From Chryseobacterium sp. MEBOG06 (GTDB taxonomy: Bacteria > Bacteroidota > Bacteroidia > Flavobacteriales > Weeksellaceae), in assembly GCF_021869765.1 (NCBI RefSeq), contig NZ_CP084580.1:3658001-3722000 (forward strand): a stretch of DNA of 64,000 nucleotides, in the 5' to 3' direction. Made by a program: the position numbers and the translations under genes. The notes below the pieces were generated by a model. The model searched no databases. It had not been told where the DNA came from and was given only the letters and a program-made list of their open reading frames with translations. Below, piece after piece: positions 53,441 to 62,610 of the stretch (position 1 is its first letter; every line of letters starts with the position of its first letter).

Positions 53441-53484
53441 TCAGTATTCTTTTATTCCTTATATAACCGAGGCCATAATATGAT

Positions 53485-54099
53485 CTACTCCTCTACAATC
53501 GTAAAACAGTAGTCATCAAAAAACTCTACCCTGGCTTTGAATTCGTCCGAAAACTCTTCATCATATACCCTGCAGCTTATTTTATGAAGGTGCATCAGCT
53601 CGAATGGTTTTACTTCGTAATTTTTCTTCAGAGACCAGTATTTTGAATGGTGAATCTTGTACATGCTTTCTTTCACACTCCATATAATGGTATAAAAAGT
53701 ATCAGCTTTGTCTTCCGGAATGAAATCCCGCTCATTTTCGTAGGTGAATTTATCAATTACCCTTAAGATTTTAGGATTGAATTTTTCTACATCTATACCT
53801 ATTTTGTTTTGGGAAATAGCAATAGCAGCAAATGGAAAAGAATGGGTGATGGAAATTTCCGCATCCTTGGGAGAAAGAAAAGGTTCTCTTTCTTTATATA
53901 AAATTTTAGAATGAGGTTTAAGGCCCTTTAGCAATTTACGAACCATTAATACCTCCAGCAGTTTCTTGGGATGGTAGTCTTTTACCTTTTCAGCATTTTC
54001 AGGTTCCAAAAGCTCATTGATATCAAGCTCTTCACTTTCATCATACTTCCAAACAAGGATAGTCGCATTATCATCTGAAAAATCTCGGTAAAGGGGCAT
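53485..54099 (-). CDS. 4'-phosphopantetheinyl transferase superfamily protein
   Basis: Activates carrier proteins by attaching phosphopantetheine from CoA to a serine. I start at the ATG at 54099 (MPLYRDFSDDNATILVWKYD), because the longer frame adds a hydrophobic stretch that the family lacks. The 204 residues fit the Sfp/AcpT type. Motifs are ISITHSFPFAAIAISQNKIG then IDVEKFN (Mg2+-binding GIDVE) and WSVKESMYK (WxxKE). Whether it serves fatty-acid ACP or a secondary-metabolite carrier (for example flexirubin synthesis) is not shown here. It is convergent with the FUSC gene. Confidence 0.92.
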   Translation of the reverse strand: MPLYRDFSDDNATILVWKYDESEELDINELLEPENAEKVKDYHPKKLLEVLMVRKLLKGLKPHSKILYKEREPFLSPKDAEISITHSFPFAAIAISQNKIGIDVEKFNPKILRVIDKFTYENERDFIPEDKADTFYTIIWSVKESMYKIHHSKYWSLKKNYEVKPFELMHLHKISCRVYDEEFSDEFKARVEFFDDYCFTIVEE

Positions 54100-54278
54100 T
54101 CTTTTTTTATTCGGTAAAAATACTAAAAAGAAACCACTTGTAAAAAGGATGAGAGAAGACAGAAAGATGGAAGTCAATATTGATCTGCGAGCAGCATTAT
54201 ATTTAACTGAAACTATCCGTTAAAAACATTTTAGTGTTTTATTTAATGCCTGTTAACTTCCATCTTCTGTTTTCTTAA

Positions 54279-54797
54279 TTATTTAGACTGATGGTTCGCA
54301 TCATTTCTATGCTCAATAATTTCCAGATTTTCATCTACAAAATAAGCACTCCCGAATCCGTTCACATATGAACCTTTTACAGGCTGTAGTGCAATTAAAA
54401 TAAAATCTTTCATCTCAGAAATAATATCCACTACTTTTCCGTGAGTTTCTTTAAGCTGGCCAACTACCTGGTTCCAAACTTCAGAATCTCTTTCAATCTG
54501 AGAAGTTGCAGCTTCCAGGGTCAACCTTTCGCGGGCATAAATTTGTTTAGTAGCAGATTCATCCTCAATAAACATCACTGAAGTTTTTCTCCCTTCTGAA
54601 AGATTTTTGGTATGTCTTGCCATAAAAGATACAAGGATGTAAAATGTATTTCCTGCCTGAACAAACGGTGCATAGCTGGAAGTAGGATTTCCTTCAGCAT
54701 CAGTTGTTGCCAGAATAACGCTTTTTGTATTCGCAATAAGTTCCTTTACTTTAGGAGCTACAGGCTTTGTTTTTTTCTCTGTATTTGTATGATCCAT
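54279..54797 (-). CDS. HugZ-like / pyridoxamine 5'-phosphate oxidase-fold protein
   Basis: Split-barrel flavin/heme-binding family protein of 172 residues. It shows KVKELIANTKSVILATTDAE, then GNPTSSYAPFVQAGNTFYIL and ARHTKNLSEGRKTSVMFIED, the PNPOx-like core. The region IYARERLTLEAATSQIERDS and the C-terminal LQPVKGSYVNGFGSAYFV resemble HugZ heme-utilisation proteins, which degrade heme to release iron. Which cofactor it binds cannot be decided from sequence. It is a single gene; no heme receptor or iron genes are adjacent. Confidence 0.82.
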   Translation of the reverse strand: MDHTNTEKKTKPVAPKVKELIANTKSVILATTDAEGNPTSSYAPFVQAGNTFYILVSFMARHTKNLSEGRKTSVMFIEDESATKQIYARERLTLEAATSQIERDSEVWNQVVGQLKETHGKVVDIISEMKDFILIALQPVKGSYVNGFGSAYFVDENLEIIEHRNDANHQSK

Positions 54798-54915
54798 AGA
54801 ATATAAATTATGTCATAAAAGTAGTTATTTATATTAAGACTAAATAATATTAAATCATGTTTAATCTCATAAAACAGAACTTAATCCGGCGTTTTTTTAT
54901 TTTAATTATTAATTG

Positions 54916-54923
54916 TAATTTTG
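54916..54923 (+). promoter_or_regulatory. Candidate -7 box for ahcY (TAATTTTG)
   Basis: TAATTTTG matches TAnnTTTG, 40 bp before the ahcY start. No SAH riboswitch-like structure was evident in the short leader. Confidence 0.45.
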
Positions 54924-54963
54924 CATTTCGTTATCAATTGAATTTAAAAACTATTCATTACAT

Positions 54964-56277
54964 ATGAGTACTACAACACAATACGTTCCTTATAAAGTTA
55001 AGGACATTTCCCTTGCAGAATGGGGAAGAAAAGAAATCACCCTTGCAGAAGCAGAAATGCCAGGTTTGATGTCTATCCGTGAAGAATACGGTCCATCTCA
55101 ACCGCTTAAGGGAGCTAGAATCGCAGGTTGTCTTCACATGACAATCCAGACTGCTGTACTTATTGAGACATTGGTGGCTTTAGGAGCTGAAGTTACCTGG
55201 TCTTCTTGTAATATTTTCTCTACTCAGGACCATGCTGCTGCGGCAATTGCTGCTGCCGGAATTCCTGTTTATGCATGGAAAGGTTTAAATGAAGAGGAAT
55301 TTGACTGGTGTATTGAGCAGACTTTATTCTTTGGTGAAGACAGAAAACCATTAAACATGATTTTGGATGATGGTGGAGATTTAACAAACATGGTTTTTGA
55401 TAAATATCCTGAATTCACAAAAGATATCAAAGGTCTTTCTGAAGAAACAACTACCGGAGTACACAGATTGTACGAAAGAATGAAGAATGGAACTTTGGTA
55501 ATGCCTGCTATCAACGTAAACGACTCTGTAACTAAGTCTAAATTTGACAACAAATACGGATGTAAAGAATCTGCAGTAGATGCTGTAAGAAGAGCTACTG
55601 ATGTAATGCTTGCTGGAAAAAGAGTGGTAGTTTGCGGATATGGAGACGTTGGTAAAGGTACTGCAGCCTCTTTCAGAGGAGCAGGTTCTATCGTTACTGT
55701 AACTGAAATTGACCCAATCTGTGCTTTACAGGCCGCAATGGACGGTTATGAAGTAAAAAGATTAGACACCGTAGTAGATAATGCTGACATTATCATTACT
55801 ACAACCGGTAACTTCAACATTGTAAGAGGAGAACACTTCCTTAAAATGAAAGACAAAGCTATCGTTTGTAATATCGGTCACTTCGACAATGAAATCGATA
55901 TGGCTTGGTTAAACAAAAACTACGGTCAGACTAAATCAGAAGTTAAACCTCAGGTAGATATCTATACTATTGAAGGAAAAGAAGTAATCATCCTTGCAGA
56001 AGGTAGATTGGTCAACTTAGGATGTGCTACAGGACACCCAAGTTTCGTAATGTCTAACTCTTTCTCTAACCAGACCTTGGCTCAGATCGAACTATGGACT
56101 AACTCTGCAGCTTACGGAAACGAAGTTTACATGCTGCCTAAGCATTTAGATGAAAAAGTAGCAGCTTTACACCTTAAAAAATTAAGTGTAGAACTTGAAA
56201 CTCTTTCTCCTGAACAGGCTGATTATATCGGTGTAGACGTAAAAGGGCCATTCAAGCCTGAATACTACAGATACTAG
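54964..56277 (+). CDS. ahcY: Adenosylhomocysteinase
   Basis: Hydrolyses S-adenosylhomocysteine to adenosine and homocysteine, relieving product inhibition of methyltransferases. The 437 residues are full length. Substrate and active-site blocks are present ([20 protein letters not shown], then [20 protein letters not shown]), and the Rossmann NAD site is [20 protein letters not shown]. The C-terminus is the conserved [17 protein letters not shown] (here [18 protein letters not shown]), whose tail caps the NAD site of the neighbouring subunit. It is monocistronic with its own promoter box and a terminator. Confidence 0.97.
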   Translation: MSTTTQYVPYKVKDISLAEWGRKEITLAEAEMPGLMSIREEYGPSQPLKGARIAGCLHMTIQTAVLIETLVALGAEVTWSSCNIFSTQDHAAAAIAAAGIPVYAWKGLNEEEFDWCIEQTLFFGEDRKPLNMILDDGGDLTNMVFDKYPEFTKDIKGLSEETTTGVHRLYERMKNGTLVMPAINVNDSVTKSKFDNKYGCKESAVDAVRRATDVMLAGKRVVVCGYGDVGKGTAASFRGAGSIVTVTEIDPICALQAAMDGYEVKRLDTVVDNADIIITTTGNFNIVRGEHFLKMKDKAIVCNIGHFDNEIDMAWLNKNYGQTKSEVKPQVDIYTIEGKEVIILAEGRLVNLGCATGHPSFVMSNSFSNQTLAQIELWTNSAAYGNEVYMLPKHLDEKVAALHLKKLSVELETLSPEQADYIGVDVKGPFKPEYYRY

Positions 56278-56299
56278 ACTTAAACAATCTTATGATATG

Positions 56300-56331
56300 A
56301 TCCCACTATTGCTAAATAGTGGGATTTTTTT
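56300..56331 (+). terminator. Terminator of ahcY
   Basis: Stem ATCCCACTATT / AATAGTGGGAT with a 4-nt loop and seven T. Confidence 0.92.
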
Positions 56332-56379
56332 ATTTCAAACCGCTCTGCTATTTCTTATTTTTGCAGCCTAAAAAAAGAC

Positions 56380-57171
56380 ATGAAAAATTACTTATTTCTG
56401 GGACTTATAGGCACTGTTATATCTTTTTCCAGCTGTAGCAGCAGTAATGACGAAACCAACATTGAACCTGAAAAAAAACTTTTACTCAGCAAGTTCACCA
56501 CCGTTTATTATGATAATCCTTCTCAACCTGAAACCGTTGATCAAACATTCGAATACAATAATAAAGGAGAACTTATAAAAATCCTGCACAAAGGATTAGC
56601 AACGACTTTTGAATATATCGACGGGAAGCCGGTAAAAGCCAATTTCTATAATAATAAACAAGAACTATCCTATTCTTCTGTCTTTTATTACAAGGGAGCT
56701 TTATTGGATAAGACTCAGCAGACTTATGCCAATTCGCTGTCACGAACCACAAATTACACCTATGCCGCAAATGGCCAGCTTACTAATATTACCAACTGTA
56801 TGTCCGCCAATTGTACTGATCCGGGTACTTCCTATACTTATTCCGGAGAAAATGTTTCAACAGAAAATATCTCAACGCCAGGATCTCCCAGCTATGTCTA
56901 TAAAGAAGAATATTCCTATGACAATAAGCTGAATCCTCACACCAACACCAATAAGTACCTGCGACTTGTAATGGGCAGCCCGGATGTCATCAGTAAGAAC
57001 AATTATATAATAGATAAAAGCAGTACAAAAACCGGTACAACTTGGACAGCCGGTGAAACCACTACTTATATTTTAGAATACAATACTGCCAGACTCCCCG
57101 TTAAAGCAACAGGAACAGGCAGTGACGGCAAGCTTTCCGTTCTGCATACCTACGAATATATTACCCAATAA
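56380..57171 (+). CDS. Lipoprotein with YD-repeat-like strands
   Basis: Predicted lipoprotein of 263 residues. The signal MKNYLFLGLIGTVISFSSC gives a lipidated Cys19, followed by SSSNDETNIEPEKKLLLSKF. The mature part repeats short beta-hairpin units such as QTFEYNNKGELIKILHKG, TNYTYAANGQLTNITNC and EEYSYDNKLNPHTNTNKY, reminiscent of YD/RHS strands but without the core. Such lipoproteins are common and uncharacterised in Bacteroidota. It follows ahcY after its terminator, so it is transcribed separately. A surface or periplasmic location is inferred from the lipobox. Confidence 0.82.
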   Translation: MKNYLFLGLIGTVISFSSCSSSNDETNIEPEKKLLLSKFTTVYYDNPSQPETVDQTFEYNNKGELIKILHKGLATTFEYIDGKPVKANFYNNKQELSYSSVFYYKGALLDKTQQTYANSLSRTTNYTYAANGQLTNITNCMSANCTDPGTSYTYSGENVSTENISTPGSPSYVYKEEYSYDNKLNPHTNTNKYLRLVMGSPDVISKNNYIIDKSSTKTGTTWTAGETTTYILEYNTARLPVKATGTGSDGKLSVLHTYEYITQ

Positions 57172-57562
57172 TATCAAACTCTCTCCAGTCATGGGGAGTT
57201 TTTTTTTCAGAAGCTGATCCCGCTATCCGCTCATACTCCTCACGCCTTAGCTTTCCAGCACACTGTCCCCTACTCTTTCTGCCTCCTGTTCCGGGGTAAC
57301 CGCTGCTATCGGGGCTATAATTGAGATAATTTTAATTAATAATATACAATGGAAATGAATGAGAGTAATTTCTTTCACTCCCCACTCCTATTCAACAGGA
57401 ACGGGCTTTAGCCCGTTTTAGCACTCAATAGAATCCATTGGCTTTAGCCAAAACTTAAAATCAATAAATACAGATCTACCGTATTTTACCCATATCTCAG
57501 TTCTATTACAGATTCTATTTAGAAAAAATGAATATCTTAGCCCCTTTAAATAAAACATTAAC
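57172..57562. other. Intergenic region with terminator and REP-like elements
   Basis: These 391 bp hold no gene. An imperfect terminator for the lipoprotein gene lies at about 57177-57208 (AACTC..CC / GGGGAGTT plus nine T), and REP-like palindromes are at 57391-57457. Confidence 0.6.
57391..57457 (+). repeat. REP-like palindromes, copy 2 (tandem pair)
   Basis: TTCAACAGGAACGGGCTTTA followed by GCCCGTTTTA at 57391-57420 matches the minus-strand copy at 18259-18287. A shorter related palindrome, TTGGCTTTAGCCAA, follows at about 57438-57451, sharing the GGCTTTAGCC core. Confidence 0.7.
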
Positions 57563-57955
57563 ATGAAAAAACAAAAAGTATCGAATGCATTCATCGCGGC
57601 ATCGTGGGTAGCATTAGGAGCAGGAATGATTGGATTTATTGTTGGCCTTGCGAGAGCTGAAATGCTTTTGAACGAAAAAGGGTATTATTTCACCATCCTT
57701 TTGTATGGTTTATTTGCAGTTGTCTCTCTTCAAAAAGCTGTCCGTGACAAATTAGAGAACATTCAGGTGACAGATATTTATTATGGAATCTGCTGGTTTG
57801 CAACATTATCTTCAATTGTACTACTGGCCATCGGGCTTTGGAATGCCACTATACTTCCGAGCGAAAAGGGATTCTATGCTTTTGCTTTTCTATTAGCACT
57901 CTTCGGAGCCATTGCTGTCCAGAAAAATACCCGCGACAATATGATGCAGGATTAA
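57563..57955 (+). CDS. YiaA/YiaB-family inner-membrane protein
   Basis: Small membrane protein of 130 residues containing two copies of the YiaAB two-helix unit. The first covers AFIAASWVALGAGMIGFIVG then LARAEMLLNEKGYYFTILLY and LQKAVRDK. The second repeats it as GICWFATLSSIVLLAIGLWN, ATILPSEKGFYAFAFLLALF and VQKNTRDN. Four membrane spans result. The conserved xNEKGYYF and LQKxVRD segments make the family assignment secure, but its function is unknown in all bacteria. It is a single gene between a repeat-bearing spacer and a terminator. Confidence 0.9.
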   Translation: MKKQKVSNAFIAASWVALGAGMIGFIVGLARAEMLLNEKGYYFTILLYGLFAVVSLQKAVRDKLENIQVTDIYYGICWFATLSSIVLLAIGLWNATILPSEKGFYAFAFLLALFGAIAVQKNTRDNMMQD

Positions 57956-57960
57956 GATAA

Positions 57961-57988
57961 AAAACACTCCATACATGGAGTGTTTTTT
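57961..57988 (+). terminator. Terminator of the YiaA-like gene
   Basis: Perfect 12-bp stem AAAACACTCCAT / ATGGAGTGTTTT with a 2-nt loop and following T. Confidence 0.92.
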
Positions 57989-58078
57989 GTTTATAAAATT
58001 CTTAATACAAGGTTATTTCGGTTAAAAATATACTAAATTTTATTTATTTTAGTTATATTTATATCACATCTAAATGAT

Positions 58079-59395
58079 ATGTACAAAAAACTTTTACTAT
58101 GTATTTTTTTTATCCTGTTATTTCAGATAACAAAAGCTCAAAATGAGTTTATCACCATTTGGAAACCACAGGACACCCAACAAATTCAATTTCCGGGAAG
58201 AGGAACGAATTTCCAGGTATATTGGGAAGAAATCGGATATCCCCAGCACAACGGAATGATGAATAATGTAACCTCAACAGTAGAGTTTCTCATCAACCTT
58301 GGCACTCCTTTAAACCCCAGTCCGGCTCAAGCCACTTATAGAATCAAAATAAGTGACGGAAACGGAAGTTTTGATCAGGTGAGATTCTTTGACAATACCA
58401 TAATCCCCAATTACAATGGTCCACACCGTTCAAAAATCATCCAAATTACACAATGGGGAAATATAAAATGGAAAAGCTTTGACAATGCCTTTGTATACTG
58501 TGATTCAATGGATATGACAGCTACTGATGCTCCGGACCTCCGGCTGGTGACCAGTATGCGTCAGATGTTTTATCTATGCTCAACATTGGTGGGGAATACT
58601 TCTTTCAACACATGGAATACCTCAACCGTTACAGACATGTATTACATGTTTGGTGATACGAACCTCTTTAATCAGCCCCTGGGAAACTGGAACACATCCA
58701 ACGTAACAGATATGTCATATATGTTTGACAATACTGCATTTAACCAGCCTCTTAGCGGATGGAATACTTCAAAAGTTATCACCATGGAACATATGTTCCA
58801 TGAAGCCCGTAATTTTAATCAGGATCTTAAAGGCTGGGATACCAGTAAAGTGACCAATATGAATGAAATATTCCATGATACAGTTTTTAATCAAAATATT
58901 GGAAGATGGGATCTAAGGTCCCTGGTAACAGCCACTAATATGTTTCTGAATTCTTCAATGAGCTGCCAAAATTATGACAAAACACTTGCAGAATGGAGCC
59001 AAAACGCTGTAACACCTAATAATATTAATATATCAAGCGCTTATCCTTTAATTTATTCTAACACTGCGGCTGTTTCAGCAAGAAATAATTTAATTAATAA
59101 TAAAGGATGGACTATCTCTGGGGATACTTATAATGCTTCATGCAATCTTTCAATTTCTGAAGCTGATACAAGAAACAAAGCCAGCATTTACCCAAATCCT
59201 GTAAAAGATATTATTATGCTGAAAAATATGCCGGAGGCTACCCATTATAAAATCACAGACATGAGTGGAAGAACGGTAACAAAAGACCCTTTGAAAAATG
59301 ATGAAATTCCTGTGAGATTTCTGACGCCGGGAAATTATATTCTACAGATTATCACAAAGAATAAAATTCACACCTTGCCTTTCATCAGAAAATAG
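58079..59395 (+). CDS. BspA-like DUF285 repeat surface protein with T9SS sorting domain (paralogue 1)
   Basis: Secreted surface protein of 438 residues. After the signal peptide (LLLCIFFILLFQITKA) comes EFITIWKPQDTQQIQFPGRG, then an array of DUF285 units of about 25 residues: FNQPLGNWNTSNVTDMSYMF, FNQPLSGWNTSKVITMEHMF and FNQDLKGWDTSKVTNMNEIF. The C-terminal ASIYPNPVKDIIMLKNMPEA and YKITDMSGRTVTKD end in FIRK, a type A sorting domain. In other bacteria DUF285 proteins bind host or surface molecules; the role here is unknown. It is the shortest and most divergent of three tandem paralogues. Confidence 0.9.
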   Translation: MYKKLLLCIFFILLFQITKAQNEFITIWKPQDTQQIQFPGRGTNFQVYWEEIGYPQHNGMMNNVTSTVEFLINLGTPLNPSPAQATYRIKISDGNGSFDQVRFFDNTIIPNYNGPHRSKIIQITQWGNIKWKSFDNAFVYCDSMDMTATDAPDLRLVTSMRQMFYLCSTLVGNTSFNTWNTSTVTDMYYMFGDTNLFNQPLGNWNTSNVTDMSYMFDNTAFNQPLSGWNTSKVITMEHMFHEARNFNQDLKGWDTSKVTNMNEIFHDTVFNQNIGRWDLRSLVTATNMFLNSSMSCQNYDKTLAEWSQNAVTPNNINISSAYPLIYSNTAAVSARNNLINNKGWTISGDTYNASCNLSISEADTRNKASIYPNPVKDIIMLKNMPEATHYKITDMSGRTVTKDPLKNDEIPVRFLTPGNYILQIITKNKIHTLPFIRK

Positions 59396-59425
59396 CCATA
59401 AAACTAATACCATAAAACAATAAAC

Positions 59426-60982
59426 ATGATTTTAAAAAAAATCCCAACGTTCATTTTTCTTCTGTTGGTTTTCATTGTGAAAGCTCAGGATGAGTTTATA
59501 ACCATATGGAAACCTGGCTCTACTGTACTGCCGACGTTAAATGTAGGCGCCCCATATCAGGCCAATGCTCAACAAATATGGTTTCCAGGAATTGGCGATA
59601 ACTACGATATTTACTGGGAAGAGGTAGATTTTCCCCAGCACAATGGCAGCCTTACCAATGTAACTTCTACAAAGCAGGTTCTTATTGATTTTGGTACATC
59701 CATCAAAGATGGAAATGATGTCAAATACAGAGTAAAGGTTACTAACGGCAGCGGAACTTTCAAGCAAATAAAATTCGGATCTCCTCAGCTGTTTGTTGCT
59801 CCTGAACAACTCATTCCTATATGGCAGGTCAATGGAAGTGCTGATAAATTGTTAGAAATAGAGCAATGGGGTAATATCTCATGGACTACGATGAACAGTG
59901 CCTTCAGCCTATGTAAACTTATGGTGCTTACAGCAACTGATGTTCCCAAACTTGAGAACGTTGAAGATGCTTCTTTCATGTTTTTTGGTACTAACAGCTT
60001 TAACGGTGCTGCTTCCATGCAAAACTGGGATACCTCAAGAATCCAGAATTTCAGTTTTATGTTTTCCCTTTTATTTGATCCTGCACCATCCACATTAACA
60101 GATCTTTTTAATCCTCCTTATTTGGACAGCTGGAATATATCTTCGGCTACCAACCTCAGCTATATGTTTGGAGGAAGGACCGTTTTTAACCAAACTCTTA
60201 ATAACTGGAACGTTTCCAAAGTAACCGACATGAGCTGGATGTTTGGCCAATGCCTAAGCTTCAATCAGCGTCTGGACAATTGGGATACTTCCAATCTTGA
60301 GGATATGCATTTTATGTTTCATATGATTCCGGTTTTCAATCAGCCTCTCAATTGGAATACGTCCAATGTTACTAATATGGCCCATATCTTTCATGGCTGT
60401 ACGACCTTTAATCAGCCTTTGGAAAACTGGGATACAACTAAGGTAACCAAGATAGATCAGATCCTTACCGGTGCTTCAAGTTTTAACCAGCCGCTAGGAA
60501 AATGGAACTTAGCTTCTCTTACCGAAGCTTCTTCTGCTTTAAATATGACAGCCATTAATTGTGAAAATTACAGCAAAACACTTTTGGGATGGGCAGACAA
60601 TCCCAATACGGCAAACAATGTTCCACTAGGGGTGGTAACCGGGTTTAAATATGCATCAAACGTAATAGATAAAAGAAATATCCTTATCAACAAAGGCTGG
60701 ATAATAGATGGTGATACAGTCGGAAGCTGTTTATTGGCTTCATCAGATTGGAAGTTGAATAAGAAACCTCTGCTTTACCCTAATCCGGCAGTGGATGATA
60801 TTCACATTGAAGGATTAAGTGACATTAAGAATTATAAAATTTATGATGCAAGTGGAAGGCTGGTAAAAGAAGGAAATCCTAACAGAGACATAATTAATGT
60901 AAGCTCGCTGCCAAAAGGAAATTATATGATACAACTTATCATGAAAGAAAAAACAATCTCTTCAAAATTCATTAAAAATTAA
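59426..60982 (+). CDS. BspA-like DUF285 repeat surface protein with T9SS sorting domain (paralogue 2)
   Basis: Secreted surface protein of 518 residues built like its neighbours. The signal is KKIPTFIFLLLVFIVKAQ, then DEFITIWKPGSTVLPTLNVG and the block IWFPGIGDNYDIYWEEVDFP shared almost exactly with paralogue 3. DUF285 units include FNQTLNNWNVSKVTDMSWMF, FNQRLDNWDTSNLEDMHFMF and FNQPLENWDTTKVTKIDQIL. The end is LLYPNPAVDDIHIEGLSDIK then SGRLVKEGNPNRDIINVSSL, a type A sorting domain. It lies 30 bp after paralogue 1 and 16 bp before paralogue 3, so one transcript is likely. Confidence 0.92.
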   Translation: MILKKIPTFIFLLLVFIVKAQDEFITIWKPGSTVLPTLNVGAPYQANAQQIWFPGIGDNYDIYWEEVDFPQHNGSLTNVTSTKQVLIDFGTSIKDGNDVKYRVKVTNGSGTFKQIKFGSPQLFVAPEQLIPIWQVNGSADKLLEIEQWGNISWTTMNSAFSLCKLMVLTATDVPKLENVEDASFMFFGTNSFNGAASMQNWDTSRIQNFSFMFSLLFDPAPSTLTDLFNPPYLDSWNISSATNLSYMFGGRTVFNQTLNNWNVSKVTDMSWMFGQCLSFNQRLDNWDTSNLEDMHFMFHMIPVFNQPLNWNTSNVTNMAHIFHGCTTFNQPLENWDTTKVTKIDQILTGASSFNQPLGKWNLASLTEASSALNMTAINCENYSKTLLGWADNPNTANNVPLGVVTGFKYASNVIDKRNILINKGWIIDGDTVGSCLLASSDWKLNKKPLLYPNPAVDDIHIEGLSDIKNYKIYDASGRLVKEGNPNRDIINVSSLPKGNYMIQLIMKEKTISSKFIKN

Positions 60983-60998
60983 CGATAAACTCCCCCAT

Positions 60999-62558
60999 AT
61001 GATATTAAAAAAAATGTTGGCCAGCTTTTTTATTTTACTGGTATTTATAGTGAAAGCCCAGGATGAATTTATCACGATCTGGCAGCCCGCTTCTACCGTG
61101 ATGCAGCCTATAAATGTAAGTGCTCCCTATCAGGCAAATTCTCAACAAATATGGTTTCCAGGAATTGGCGATAACTACGATATTTACTGGGAAGAGGTAG
61201 ATTTTCCGCAACACAATGGCAACCTTACCAATGTAACATCTACAAAGCAGGTTTTTATTGATTTTGGCACATCACTCAAAGATGGAAATGATGTCAAATA
61301 CAGAGTAAAAGTAAGTAACGGAAATGGAGTTTTTAAACAAATAAAATTTGGAGATGTACAGGAAATTCCACTGCCGGATGAGATTTTCCCGGTCTGGCAG
61401 ATTAACGGAAGCGCTGATAAGATCCTGGAAATAGAACAATGGGGAAACATTGCCTGGACAACGATGAACAGTGCCTTCACCCAATGTAAACTCATTCAGA
61501 TCACTGCTACAGATACTCCCAATCTCAGTAATGTTGAAGATGCCTCTTATATGTTTTACGGTACAAAAAGCTTTACAGGAGCCAGCTCCATGCAAAACTG
61601 GGATACTTCCAGAATTAAGAATTTCAGGTATACGTTTGCTATTCTATTTGATACCATCATTAACTCACTTCCTGATCAGTTCAATCCACCTTATTTTAAT
61701 AGTTGGAACATGTCATCAGCAACTGATCTCTCCTTTATGTTTGCAGGAAGAGGACTCTTTAACCAAACATTGAACAACTGGAACGTTTCGAAAGTAACTG
61801 ATATGAAATGGATGTTTGCTCTTTGTTCAAGCTACAATCAACCTATGGATAAATGGGACACTTCAAGTCTTGAAGATATTCGTTTTATGTTCCATTTTAT
61901 TCCTGTTTTCAATCAGTCATTAAGCAATTGGAATACTTCCAAAGTTACCATTATGGCTCATGCTCTCCATGGTTGTACATCCTTTAATCAGTCTTTAGAA
62001 AATTGGGATATGACCAATGTTACCAGAATAGATCAAATCCTCAAGACGACTCCGAGCTTTAATCAATCACTTGCCAACTGGAATCTGGCTACCCTTAATG
62101 ACGGCATCCAGGCTTTCACAGAGACAGGAATAGATTGTGAAAACTTTAGTAAAACACTGGCAGGATGGGCAGACAATCCTAATACTGTCAATAACATTCA
62201 CTTAGATGATGTAACTTCTTTGACCTATGCTTCCAATGTAATAGATAAAAGAAATATTCTTTCCAATAAAGGTTGGATGATGTCGGGTGATACTGTAGGA
62301 AACTGCTTACTGGCTTCATCAGACGTAAAATTCAGAAAAAAACTTTTACTCTATCCTAATCCCGCAGTGGATGATATTCATATTGAAGGATTAGAGGATA
62401 TTAAGGGATATAAAATTTATGATGCAGGCGGAAGGCTTATAATGGAAGGAAATCCTAATAAGGACATGATTAATGTAGGGTCTTTACCAAAAGGAAATTA
62501 CATTTTGCAGCTGATTCTGAAAGAGAAAACAATCTCTTCAAAATTCATTAAAAAATAA
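60999..62558 (+). CDS. BspA-like DUF285 repeat surface protein with T9SS sorting domain (paralogue 3)
   Basis: Secreted surface protein of 519 residues, colinear with paralogue 2 along its whole length. The same signal (ILKKMLASFFILLVFIVKAQ), the same IWFPGIGDNYDIYWEEVDFP block and matching DUF285 units (FNQTLNNWNVSKVTDMKWMF, YNQPMDKWDTSSLEDIRFMF, FNQSLENWDMTNVTRIDQIL) are present. The C-terminus is again a type A sorting domain (LLYPNPAVDDIHIEGLEDIK). Differences concentrate in the repeat faces, which suggests divergence of binding surface after duplication (inference). It ends the three-gene run at a terminator. Confidence 0.92.
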   Translation: MILKKMLASFFILLVFIVKAQDEFITIWQPASTVMQPINVSAPYQANSQQIWFPGIGDNYDIYWEEVDFPQHNGNLTNVTSTKQVFIDFGTSLKDGNDVKYRVKVSNGNGVFKQIKFGDVQEIPLPDEIFPVWQINGSADKILEIEQWGNIAWTTMNSAFTQCKLIQITATDTPNLSNVEDASYMFYGTKSFTGASSMQNWDTSRIKNFRYTFAILFDTIINSLPDQFNPPYFNSWNMSSATDLSFMFAGRGLFNQTLNNWNVSKVTDMKWMFALCSSYNQPMDKWDTSSLEDIRFMFHFIPVFNQSLSNWNTSKVTIMAHALHGCTSFNQSLENWDMTNVTRIDQILKTTPSFNQSLANWNLATLNDGIQAFTETGIDCENFSKTLAGWADNPNTVNNIHLDDVTSLTYASNVIDKRNILSNKGWMMSGDTVGNCLLASSDVKFRKKLLLYPNPAVDDIHIEGLEDIKGYKIYDAGGRLIMEGNPNKDMINVGSLPKGNYILQLILKEKTISSKFIKK

Positions 62559-62563
62559 AACAA

Positions 62564-62596
62564 AGAAGCCTCGCTGGAAAGTGAGGCTTTTATTTT
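62564..62596. terminator. Bidirectional terminator between the DUF285 run and purE
   Basis: Stem AAGCCTC / GAGGCTT with a partly paired loop region and T-rich flank, between convergent genes. Confidence 0.85.
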
Positions 62597-62610
62597 GACT
62601 TACATGTACA

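Noticed and set aside
58600..62100. Regularly spaced repeats suggesting an array
   Set aside because: They are the in-frame DUF285 coding repeats of the surface proteins, not a CRISPR or satellite array.
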